Source of the DNA: Paenibacillus sp. FSL R10-2734
GTDB taxonomy: Bacteria > Bacillota > Bacilli > Paenibacillales > Paenibacillaceae
Reading direction: 5' to 3'
Assembly: GCF_037963865.1 (NCBI RefSeq)
Contig: NZ_CP150170.1
Span: 6,634,001-6,698,000, forward strand
Length of the DNA stretch: 64,000 nt
The notes under the pieces were generated by a model, which was not told the origin of the DNA, did no database searches, and saw only the letters and a list, made by a program, of their open reading frames with translations. The translations under genes and the position numbers were made by a program. Positions 43,998 through 52,030 of the stretch are shown piece after piece; positions within the stretch are counted from its first letter, which is position 1, and every line of letters begins with the position of its first letter.

Positions 43998-44993
43998 ATG
44001 GATCGCGAACTGGCTCTTGAGATTGTACGGGTAACTGAACTAGGTGCATTATCCTCGGCTCGCTGGATCGGACGGGGAGATAAAAATGCGGCAGATGATG
44101 CAGCCACAACCGCCATCCGTTCTATGTTTGATTCTGTCTCCATCGACGGAACGGTAGTGATAGGCGAAGGGGAGATGGATGATGCTCCAATGCTCTATAT
44201 TGGCGAGAAAGTCGGAAATCAAAATGGCCCCTCTGTCGATGTAGCCGTCGATCCTCTGGAAGGCACTGAGGTTGTAGCCTGTGGTCTACACAATGCCCAA
44301 TCCGTGATTGCCATAGCCGATAAGGGCAGCCTTCTGCATGCTCCAGACATTTATATGGAGAAGCTAGCTTGCGGTCCTGAGCTTGCCGGGAAGCTCAGCC
44401 TCGAAGACTCTGTAGAGGTCACTCTCCAGAAAGCATGCCATTTCAGCGGCAAGTCCCTCTCCGAGCTAACCGTAATGGTGCTTGACCGCAAGCGACATGA
44501 GCAGTTGATTCATAGTCTTCGTGAAGCGGGTGTACGGATTAAGCTGCTAGGTCACGGTGATGTGGCTGGCGCTATTGCGGCAGCACTACCGGATAGTGAT
44601 GTCGATCTGTACATGGGCTCCGGCGGAGCACCTGAAGGTGTCCTTGCCGCCGCTGCACTGAAATGTCTTGGCGGAGAAATGCAGGGCCGACTCCTTCCAG
44701 ATGGACCTCTAGAGCAGCAACGCTGTGTGCGCATGGGAATTGCCAATCCTACGCGTGTGCTATACATGGAGGACATGGTTGGCACGGGCGACGTACTTTT
44801 TGCAGCCACTGGCGTAACCTCAGGTGAGTTCCTAAACGGTGTTCGATTTATTGGTAAAGAACGCGCCGAGACGCATTCAGTCATCATGCGGGCACAGAGC
44901 CGAACGATCCGCTACATCCGCAGCATTCATTTCCTACCTGGCAAAGAGATACCGGATGGACTAACCGTTAGACAGAATGTTGCCTCTCTATAA
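43998..44993 (+). CDS. glpX: Class II fructose-1,6-bisphosphatase
   Basis: 331 aa GlpX. Conserved segments: ELGALSSARWIGRGDKNAADDAA at the N-terminus (in parts), VVIGEGEMDDAPMLYIGE with acidic metal ligands, and VAVDPLEGTEVVACG. It removes the C1 phosphate of fructose-1,6-bisphosphate in gluconeogenesis. GGAGGG precedes the ATG. The upstream ccpN and yqfL genes regulate the same pathway; the repeat element between them may affect read-through. Confidence 0.94.
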   Translation: MDRELALEIVRVTELGALSSARWIGRGDKNAADDAATTAIRSMFDSVSIDGTVVIGEGEMDDAPMLYIGEKVGNQNGPSVDVAVDPLEGTEVVACGLHNAQSVIAIADKGSLLHAPDIYMEKLACGPELAGKLSLEDSVEVTLQKACHFSGKSLSELTVMVLDRKRHEQLIHSLREAGVRIKLLGHGDVAGAIAAALPDSDVDLYMGSGGAPEGVLAAAALKCLGGEMQGRLLPDGPLEQQRCVRMGIANPTRVLYMEDMVGTGDVLFAATGVTSGEFLNGVRFIGKERAETHSVIMRAQSRTIRYIRSIHFLPGKEIPDGLTVRQNVASL

Positions 44994-45003
44994 AATCACA
45001 AAC

Positions 45004-45053
45004 AAACAGGCTATCTCACCAGCACACCCATGGCTAGTGAAATAGTCTGTTTT
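45004..45053 (+). terminator. Terminator of glpX
   Basis: A long imperfect stem (AACAGGCTATcTCAC with GTGAAATAGTCTGTT) followed by TTTTGTT. Confidence 0.8.
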
Positions 45054-45084
45054 GTTCTCCTATATTGCTAATCATTTCTCTTAT

Positions 45085-45750
45085 TTATTTTCTAGCGCGT
45101 TCACTCGCTAATGTGTCCATGGCATCCAAGGTTCCAGTAGCTTGAGCTAGATTCCTCGCCTCTTGTTGATCAGCCGCTCTGAGCGCATCGCTTTCCTTTA
45201 CACTGCCATCATAATTTCGATTCTCAGCTGTATTTATATTAGTATTATCTTCGAAATACTCCGCGTTCAGACTATAGTGCTGTACGAAGATCCGCTTCAC
45301 TTCTCTCTCCTTCTGCTCGCCCTCCACATCCACCATTACAAGAATATGGCCTTCACCTAAGTAGTTATCGTAACGCTTTGCTTCCTCTTCAGGAATACCA
45401 AGTCCAATAAGACCACCGACTAATCCACCGCTTCCGGCACCTATTGCTGCACCAGCCAGCGTTGCAGCAAGCGGTCCGGCTGCAATAATCGGCCCGATAC
45501 CAGGAATAGCCAAAGCGCCAATCCCCATCAAGAGTCCTGTCACTCCACCCAGCAGACCACCAGTAGCCGCGCCTGTAGCCAATCCTCCCGGTGTTTGCTC
45601 AGCCGTCTCAATGCTATGCGTCTCCGCTATATTTCTCGCGATAATTGAAATATCTTCCGTCTTGCACCCTTGACGTTTCAATTCTTCAATCGCTCTCGAA
45701 GCCTCGTATTCGGCGGTAAAGACACCCACTATTCTCTTATTCAACTCCAT
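45085..45750 (-). CDS. General stress protein (YflT/17M type) with glycine-zipper region
   Basis: 221 aa. The N-terminal RIVGVFTAEYEASRAIEELKRQG is the heat-induced stress protein YflT domain. It is followed by a Gly/Ala-rich stretch (about residues 60-125) with repeated GAATGG, GGVTGL and GAAIGAGSGG units that could insert in a membrane. The C-terminal third is charged. Relatives belong to the SigB stress response in Bacillus. No clear SigB promoter was identified. AGGAGG lies before the ATG. Confidence 0.85.
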   Translation of the reverse strand: MELNKRIVGVFTAEYEASRAIEELKRQGCKTEDISIIARNIAETHSIETAEQTPGGLATGAATGGLLGGVTGLLMGIGALAIPGIGPIIAAGPLAATLAGAAIGAGSGGLVGGLIGLGIPEEEAKRYDNYLGEGHILVMVDVEGEQKEREVKRIFVQHYSLNAEYFEDNTNINTAENRNYDGSVKESDALRAADQQEARNLAQATGTLDAMDTLASERARK

Positions 45751-45919
45751 TACCTCCTAGTGTTCGCAGTTAGCTCATACATTCAGCTTCATAGCTTACT
45801 TAACCAAACTGGGCAGGGATAAACTTCTATCTGTGAATTGTTCATCCATTTCCTATCAGCACCTTCAAAACAATGTTTCATTTACAAATTTTGGTTTCAC
45901 AGAAACATATATGGATGTG

Positions 45920-46330
45920 TTACGTCTGTATATTTTTTTTGAAGAATAGCAGATTATAAATGAACCCTAAAATAAACGCCGGAGGTATGAACAAGCATAA
46001 TAACAGTTGTCCTTCAGGGGATGTTATTTGTCCGCCAGCGACTAAGAAAGGGAAGAAAAGACCTACAATAATGGATATAAAGACAGTAAGAAGCCATTTA
46101 AACGCATTATTTAATGATGATTGATTGATCAAATAAGCGCTACCAATAATCGCAGGTACCATAAAGATTAAATAGAGGAAGAACGAAGTAATAACAATTC
46201 CTCTATATTCACTTTCCTCGATGGTTTGATTGAACAAAACTTGACATGCTTTCTGATAAAGCCATGCTCCCACGCCATAGGCAAGAACAGTGCCAATTGC
46301 TAAAAGAATGTACTTTGTGATTTTGATCAA
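45920..46330 (-). CDS. Small four-helix membrane protein, unknown function
   Basis: About 136 aa with four predicted helices (ILLAIGTVLAYGVGAWLY, VITSFFLYLIFMVPAIIGSAYLI, AFKWLLTVFISIIVGLFF, LLLCLFIPPAFILGFIYNLLF, each a single segment). I do not recognise the family. The best start is TTG at 46330, with GAGGTGAGG just upstream; the ATG at 46369 has no such signal. It stands alone between the stress gene and the divergent araC-like gene. Confidence 0.65.
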   Translation of the reverse strand: MIKITKYILLAIGTVLAYGVGAWLYQKACQVLFNQTIEESEYRGIVITSFFLYLIFMVPAIIGSAYLINQSSLNNAFKWLLTVFISIIVGLFFPFLVAGGQITSPEGQLLLCLFIPPAFILGFIYNLLFFKKNIQT

Positions 46331-46517
46331 GTACCTCACCTCATTCAGAGTTTTATACATATTACACAAGACGTAAAAATATGGAAAAAGTTTCTGTGTA
46401 AGGCAAGCTAGAGTACGTATCTTCTGAGAGTTTTGGATCGGCTTATGTTGTACAATAATAGAATGCAGGTAAAATCACTCTTTATTAACTCTAAAAAAGA
46501 AAGAGACTGAAGCAATC

Positions 46518-47366
46518 ATGGCGATTTTCAATTACAATTCTGAACGTCCCTTCAGGGGAAATCCCGATCTGCATCTCCATTACTGGGGGCGGGAGCAGTG
46601 TCTTCCCGGACATTATTTCGGACCCGGAGTTCGTGACGTATACAAAATACATTTCATTCATGAGGGAACAGGCAAGGTAACTGTGGGTGAGCAGACCCAT
46701 ATCCTACAAGCGGGACAAGCTTTTCTTACCTATCCTCATATCGTTACCTCTTATGCAGCAGACCTATCGAAGCCCTGGACCTATTCCTGGGTAGCTTTTA
46801 CCGGTGAACAGGTAGCATATATTTTATCCAAAACTTCCTTGTCACCTGAGCAGCCGGTCTTCCCGATGGATGAACAGCTTATGCCTAATCTCTACGAGCG
46901 CCTGATACAAGCAGCCGACACTTCGGATTGTCTTGACCTGCCGCTGAAAGCGATTATGTACGAGTTCTTCTCCCTTTTACTTCGTGCGGTGCCAGCAGTT
47001 CCGGATGTACTTCCTTTACCACGTCAAAAGAGCATTTACGTCGAGCAAAGCCTACACTTTTTGCATACGCATTATTGTGAGAACATTACGGTAGAGATGT
47101 TGTCTTCTTCCCTCAAACTAGATCGCAAATATTTATCCTCCTTGTTCAAAAGGACCATTGGTATGCCGCCGCAGCAGTATTTATTAAATTACCGAGTCGC
47201 CAAAGCATGCGAGCTTCTGACAGAGACCCTTTGTACAATCGGTGAGATCTCGCGTTCTGTCGGCTATCAGGACCCCTTACTCTTTTCGCGGATGTTCAAA
47301 AGGGTGAAGGGCTGTTCTCCAAAAGAATACCGTGTCCGTCATCTCGAAAATGACATTGTGCTATAA
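46518..47366 (+). CDS. AraC family transcriptional regulator
   Basis: 282 aa. The N-terminal cupin-like part (HFIHEGTGKVTVGEQTHILQAGQAFL, in parts) is followed by the AraC double HTH (about residues 180-280) with MLSSSLKLDRKYLSSLFKRTIG and ISRSVGYQDPLLFSRMFKRVKG. The Shine-Dalgarno sequence is weak (AGAGACTG). It lies 95 bp before an aldo/keto reductase gene that it probably regulates. Confidence 0.9.
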   Translation: MAIFNYNSERPFRGNPDLHLHYWGREQCLPGHYFGPGVRDVYKIHFIHEGTGKVTVGEQTHILQAGQAFLTYPHIVTSYAADLSKPWTYSWVAFTGEQVAYILSKTSLSPEQPVFPMDEQLMPNLYERLIQAADTSDCLDLPLKAIMYEFFSLLLRAVPAVPDVLPLPRQKSIYVEQSLHFLHTHYCENITVEMLSSSLKLDRKYLSSLFKRTIGMPPQQYLLNYRVAKACELLTETLCTIGEISRSVGYQDPLLFSRMFKRVKGCSPKEYRVRHLENDIVL

Positions 47367-47460
47367 ACTCCTTCCTTGCTGACATACGTTTGTCCCGGAT
47401 CTTTCGCTACAATAAGGACGTAACGTAAACAGAAATAAGTCTTTTTAGGAGGAAATAATA

Positions 47461-48450
47461 ATGTACAACGCAAGCACTACCAGATATGACAATATGAAAT
47501 ATAACCGCACTGGAAAAAGCGGTCTACTCCTTCCGGCGATCTCGCTCGGACTATGGCATAACTTTGGTGGCAACGACTTATTCGAGAATGGTCGCGCCAT
47601 GGCAAGAAGAGCTTTCGATCTTGGAATCACACATTTTGATCTCGCTAATAACTACGGTCCGCCAGCTGGCTCCGCAGAAGAAAGCTTTGGTCAAATTCTT
47701 AAGAAGGACCTGGCTCCTTATCGAGACGAAATGGTCATCTCTACGAAAGCCGGATATTATATGTGGGCTGGCCCTTATGGTGAATGGGGCTCCAAGAAAT
47801 ATCTCGTCTCAAGCCTAGACCAAAGCTTGAAACGTATGGGACTTGATTATGTAGATATTTTCTATCACCACCGTCCAGATCCAAATACACCACTGGAAGA
47901 GACCATGGCTGCACTGGATCTCATTGTCCGCCAAGGTAAGGCTCTGTATGTGGGGATTTCAAATTACAATCCTGAGCAAACACGCGAAGCCGCGCAGATT
48001 CTACGTCGACTTGGAACGCCATGTCTGATTCATCAGCCTAACTACTCCATGATGTCCCGCTGGATTGAAGACGGCTTGCAGGACGTATTAGAAGAAGAGG
48101 GTATCGGTTCGATTGTGTTCTCTCCACTACAAGGAGGCATTCTGACCGACCGCTATCTTAACGGAATTGCTCCTGATTCTCGCGCTGCTGGACCAAGTGT
48201 ATTCCTATCCGAAGATGCTATTACGGAAGAGAAGATCGCTAAGGTTCGCAAACTGAACGAGATTGCTGCAGCACGTGGACAAAAAATGTCTCAACTAGCG
48301 TTATCTTGGGTACTACGTGGGGGTAAAGTAACTTCCGCTTTGATCGGCGCAAGTAAGGTGAGCCAGATTGAAGATGCAGTCGCTTCCTTGAATGCACCGG
48401 AGCTAAGCGCAGAAGAGCTGGAGCAAATTGAGACGATTTTGCGAGGATAA
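47461..48450 (+). CDS. Aldo/keto reductase (YghZ/Gpr type)
   Basis: 329 aa. Catalytic Tyr lies in DLANNYGPPAGSAEESFG, Lys in VISTKAGYYMW and His in IFYHHRPDP, as in the AKR14 group that includes E. coli L-glyceraldehyde-3-phosphate reductase. The NADPH-binding part ends ALIGASKVSQIEDAV. AGGAGGAAATAATAATG is a very strong start. Substrate uncertain; detoxification of small aldehydes is likely. Confidence 0.92.
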   Translation: MYNASTTRYDNMKYNRTGKSGLLLPAISLGLWHNFGGNDLFENGRAMARRAFDLGITHFDLANNYGPPAGSAEESFGQILKKDLAPYRDEMVISTKAGYYMWAGPYGEWGSKKYLVSSLDQSLKRMGLDYVDIFYHHRPDPNTPLEETMAALDLIVRQGKALYVGISNYNPEQTREAAQILRRLGTPCLIHQPNYSMMSRWIEDGLQDVLEEEGIGSIVFSPLQGGILTDRYLNGIAPDSRAAGPSVFLSEDAITEEKIAKVRKLNEIAAARGQKMSQLALSWVLRGGKVTSALIGASKVSQIEDAVASLNAPELSAEELEQIETILRG

Positions 48451-48460
48451 TTCATATATT

Positions 48461-48526
48461 AAAAAAGGACGGCCAATGAGGTCAGGCAGCTTAAGCTTCT
48501 CTGGCACTTCATTGGCCGTTTTTTTC
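48461..48526. terminator. Bidirectional terminator between AKR and ZIP genes
   Basis: Stem ACGGCCAATGA/TCATTGGCCGT with T-tracts on both sides (TTTTTTT on plus, TTTTTT on minus). Confidence 0.88.
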
Positions 48527-48530
48527 ATAC

Positions 48531-49262
48531 TCACCCAAAAATCTGTGTGATATACACCATTATTAATAATCCAAAGATAAACGAATACGTCGAAGGCCGT
48601 TCATAACCATGACCATGACTCTCCGGAATAAGCTCCTTGTAAACGATGAATAACATAGCTCCAGCTGCAAAAGCGAGACCATAGCCCACTATATTCTGTA
48701 GGTAACTGGCTGTAAAATACCCAACAACCGCAGAGACCATCTCCATTAGGCCGGTAAGCGTAACGATTCCCAAGGCCTTTAGCTTGCTTGTTCGCGAATT
48801 CATGAGAAAGACTGCAAGAATCAATCCTTCCGGCATATTTTGTGCACCAATGGCAATGGCCACGGTAGGCCCCAGACTGGCCTGTTCGCTGGCATAACTG
48901 AACCCCGTACTGAGCCCTTCGGGTATGTTGTGAATGAACAGCGCAATCAAAACGAGCAGCGCCTTCGAATCCATATTTGTATATCCCGGTTTATTCTCCA
49001 CGTCGATATGCGGGATGTTTTTTTCAATTAAATCGAGAAGCAGCACTCCTGTAACCAGGCCCAAGGTTAAAGCGATAATCCCCGATTCTTTAATCGCTTG
49101 CGGCATGAGTCCAAATGTGGAAGCAGATACCATAATACCTGCTGTAAAAGCAACGAGAACGTCCTTCCATTTCTCAGATAACCGCTTCACGAACAGAATC
49201 GGAAATGCTCCAAGAACCGTAGCCATTGCCGATACAAAGCTGCCTAAAAGCGCAGTTTCCAA
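48531..49262 (-). CDS. ZIP family metal transporter (ZupT-like)
   Basis: 243 aa with eight predicted helices. The metal path is visible in HNIPEGLSTGFSY (helix 4) and AQNMPEGLILAVF (helix 5). Such transporters bring zinc, iron or manganese into the cytosol. No metal-responsive operator was recognised. Confidence 0.92.
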   Translation of the reverse strand: METALLGSFVSAMATVLGAFPILFVKRLSEKWKDVLVAFTAGIMVSASTFGLMPQAIKESGIIALTLGLVTGVLLLDLIEKNIPHIDVENKPGYTNMDSKALLVLIALFIHNIPEGLSTGFSYASEQASLGPTVAIAIGAQNMPEGLILAVFLMNSRTSKLKALGIVTLTGLMEMVSAVVGYFTASYLQNIVGYGLAFAAGAMLFIVYKELIPESHGHGYERPSTYSFIFGLLIMVYITQIFG

Positions 49263-49340
49263 ACCTTCAACTCCTTTTGGTACAAGTCGGATAGACCAAC
49301 ATATGATGAATGAAAAATAATTATAACTCCCTATTTAAAA

Positions 49341-49877
49341 CTACCTTACAGTTTCTTCATTATACAAATTCAGCGCCAAGCTCATAAAGTCCTCATCCAG
49401 ATAGCTGTCCTCCAGCTTCATCGCATTTCGTTCTGTCCCATAAAGAGTGAATCCAAGCGACTCATAGAGTCTTTTCGCTGGAATATTGCTGGACACTACG
49501 GAGAGATTAAGTATCTCCAAGCCCGGAAGCTCTGCTGCTCTTGTGATCAGTTCCTTCATCAGAGCTTGCCCTACCCGCTGTCCCCGAACTTTCTGGTCCA
49601 CATACATTCCCACTACATTTCCTTTATGCTGGATCTTTGATCTGCTCTCACGGATAAAAGTTACCACACCCACCAATTCACCATTTTCAGTGAAACCACC
49701 CAGCGTAAACCGTTCTTCGCTTAGGTTCAGTCTGCTCCGTGTTGTCTCTATCGGCATTTCTTTTTCCGCTTCATAGCTGCTCAAGAAAGCTTCAGGATGT
49801 TCCCGTAGAGACTGTAGACGAATGTTCCGGTAAATCTCCGCATCGGTAGAATTCAATAGACGGACATCCAAGATCAC
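49341..49877 (-). CDS. GNAT family N-acetyltransferase
   Basis: 178 aa. The acetyl-CoA loop is VDQKVRGQRVGQALMKEL and the C-terminal NIPAKRLYESLGFTLYGTE is the classic GNAT end. Substrate unknown. GAAGGAGGTTG lies upstream of the ATG. Single gene. Confidence 0.9.
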   Translation of the reverse strand: MILDVRLLNSTDAEIYRNIRLQSLREHPEAFLSSYEAEKEMPIETTRSRLNLSEERFTLGGFTENGELVGVVTFIRESRSKIQHKGNVVGMYVDQKVRGQRVGQALMKELITRAAELPGLEILNLSVVSSNIPAKRLYESLGFTLYGTERNAMKLEDSYLDEDFMSLALNLYNEETVR

Positions 49878-50023
49878 AACCTCCTTCTTACCATACAGAT
49901 GAATATCTATATAATGGTCTCTAATTTTTATAAATCATATCCCAATTCTCTTGTCAGAAGCAATCCAAAGTGAATTTATCACCATTTACTACAATGACAT
50001 ATAGACAACTTCAACTTATCTAC

Positions 50024-51793
50024 CTACATAACGTTGATAAACGCTGCTATATCATCCTCAATTAGCTTCAAAGCACTTCTCCAGAAATCGATGGAGTGAA
50101 CATCTACATCCATAGTCTTCGCTACATCAACAATATCATGCTTGCTAGTAGCACTTAGGAACTGGTGATAACGGGCGACAAAATCCTTGCCTCTATTTAA
50201 ATATTCCGCGTACAGCCCTTTAGAGAATAGTAGACCGAATGAATAAGGGAAGTTCAAGAATTCATTACCGGCGATAAAATATCCAATCTTGTTCATCCAC
50301 ATATACGGATGGATCGTATCAAGATCAATACTCCCACCATAAGCTTCCGCCATACACGCACGCATCAATTCGTTTAGCTCCTGAACAGGTAGAGGTCCCG
50401 ATGCTCTTCTCTCATATAGTTTAAGCTCGAATAAATAACGGGCATAGAAGTCTACAAGATAATAACCCGCATCCGAAATACTTCTCTCCAAAATAAGTAG
50501 TGCTTCCTTCTCGTTAGAACTAGCAATTAGTGTCTGATTCACAATGGTCTCGCAAAAGATCGAGGCCGTTTCAGCAATCGGTATCGGATAATCTGTGTTC
50601 AACATCGTTTCATTCGCCAGACAAGAACTATGATACGCATGACCGAGCTCATGGGCAAGGATGCTAATATCCATGGCATTTCCAGTGAACTGGGTCATGA
50701 TTCTACTCTCCCCAATCGGAAAAATATCAATGCAAAGCCCATAGCCTCCTTTTCCTGCTCTCGGTTCTGCGTCAATCCATTGTTGATCAAAAGCCTTTTG
50801 GGCAAAACAAGTCAATTCCTCACTAAAAGTTGCGAAGCTGGCGACGATTGTGTCTTTTGCGTCAGAATATGTAATTCTCCCATTCTCTGCCCCTACAGGT
50901 GCGAAAATATCATAAAAGGGTAAATTTCCAGAATGACCTAACAGATCAGCTTTCTTTTGATAATAAGTATGAAACGATGGAAGACTTTCCTTAAGGGCAA
51001 CGAGCATAGCCGATAACGTTTCTCTGTCCATTCTTGAAGATGCTAGCACCTTTTCCAGAGATGATTTATATCCCCGCATGCCATAAATCGTTAGTGCCTC
51101 ACCACTTATTCCATTCAAACAGGCCGCAGAGACATCAGCAATCCGACTGTAGGCTTCAACCTCAGCTTCATAAGCTGCTTTTCTTAATGTAGCATTATTC
51201 TCGTAGGCCATACTTTTTAGCTCTGCAAGTGTAACTTGTCTGGATTCACCTTCCACCACGATATCTGCAAGTGTACTCGAAATTTTTTCCATATAGAGCC
51301 TACTCCATGCTTTGGACCCCGTGCTCTGCATTCTGGCGATAGCCACTTCGACTTCTTCACTTAACTCATAACGGGATTGTAATAATAGTTCATTCAAATA
51401 GAATTGATGTTCCATTAGGTAAGGTGAGCTGGCGATAAGCATATCTAAATGTTCACAAATACTAACCCAGCGCTTAAATCCCACAACTACTCCAGTAATC
51501 TCTGAATTTGCATTCTCAATATCATCAACAAGATTCATAGCTTCCTCACTGTTATTATCCGCACTAAGCGTTAGCTCTGCATAAGCTAATAAACATATAT
51601 ATACGCCTTTATAATCATTGTATAGTCTTAGAAAGTTCTCGATCGCAACAGCGGAAACATCCTTACGTTTCAGATTGCCGTCAGCCCATATTTTTAAATC
51701 TTGTATATGTTGGCTCAGTAGCTTGCGATCCCCACTTAGCTTCTCCGATTCAAAAGAGGGGTATAAGCAGTCCAAATTCCAGGTCATATTCAT
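50024..51793 (-). CDS. M3 family oligoendopeptidase F
   Basis: 589 aa, cytoplasmic, full length for PepF-like enzymes (about 600 aa). The zinc motif is AHELGHAYH, followed by the second ligand Glu in ETASIFCETIV. It trims short peptides. AGGAGAG lies before the ATG. It is followed by copy 1 of the double-hairpin repeat only through the next locus; no own terminator was noted. Confidence 0.93.
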   Translation of the reverse strand: MNMTWNLDCLYPSFESEKLSGDRKLLSQHIQDLKIWADGNLKRKDVSAVAIENFLRLYNDYKGVYICLLAYAELTLSADNNSEEAMNLVDDIENANSEITGVVVGFKRWVSICEHLDMLIASSPYLMEHQFYLNELLLQSRYELSEEVEVAIARMQSTGSKAWSRLYMEKISSTLADIVVEGESRQVTLAELKSMAYENNATLRKAAYEAEVEAYSRIADVSAACLNGISGEALTIYGMRGYKSSLEKVLASSRMDRETLSAMLVALKESLPSFHTYYQKKADLLGHSGNLPFYDIFAPVGAENGRITYSDAKDTIVASFATFSEELTCFAQKAFDQQWIDAEPRAGKGGYGLCIDIFPIGESRIMTQFTGNAMDISILAHELGHAYHSSCLANETMLNTDYPIPIAETASIFCETIVNQTLIASSNEKEALLILERSISDAGYYLVDFYARYLFELKLYERRASGPLPVQELNELMRACMAEAYGGSIDLDTIHPYMWMNKIGYFIAGNEFLNFPYSFGLLFSKGLYAEYLNRGKDFVARYHQFLSATSKHDIVDVAKTMDVDVHSIDFWRSALKLIEDDIAAFINVM

Positions 51794-51908
51794 TCGTGAA
51801 TCTCTCCTCTACTTCTTTGCCCATCTTCAGATTTCTTCATTATACCGTCCTTAGCGGAGAAAATCTGTATAATGCTATACTGCCTATGCTCTCGGGTGGG
51901 AGCTAATC

Positions 51909-52030
51909 ACAAAAAAAGGATCCTGCCAACGTCCGGCAGGATCAAGGTTTATATTATAAGGGGGTTATGTGATTACTATAACCCTCTTAGCTTAAAAGAA
52001 TATGAATAGTAGATAAAGATTGGCTTAATC
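51909..52030 (-). repeat. Locus-flanking double-hairpin repeat, copy 1 (also GH35 terminator)
   Basis: On the minus strand, hairpin AAGAGGGTTAT/ATAACCCCCTT, then the terminator stem GATCCTGCC/GGCAGGATC followed by TTTTTTT. A second copy in the same orientation lies at 63558-63675. Stem changes between the copies compensate each other (GATCC/GGATC against GACCC/GGGCC). Confidence 0.87.
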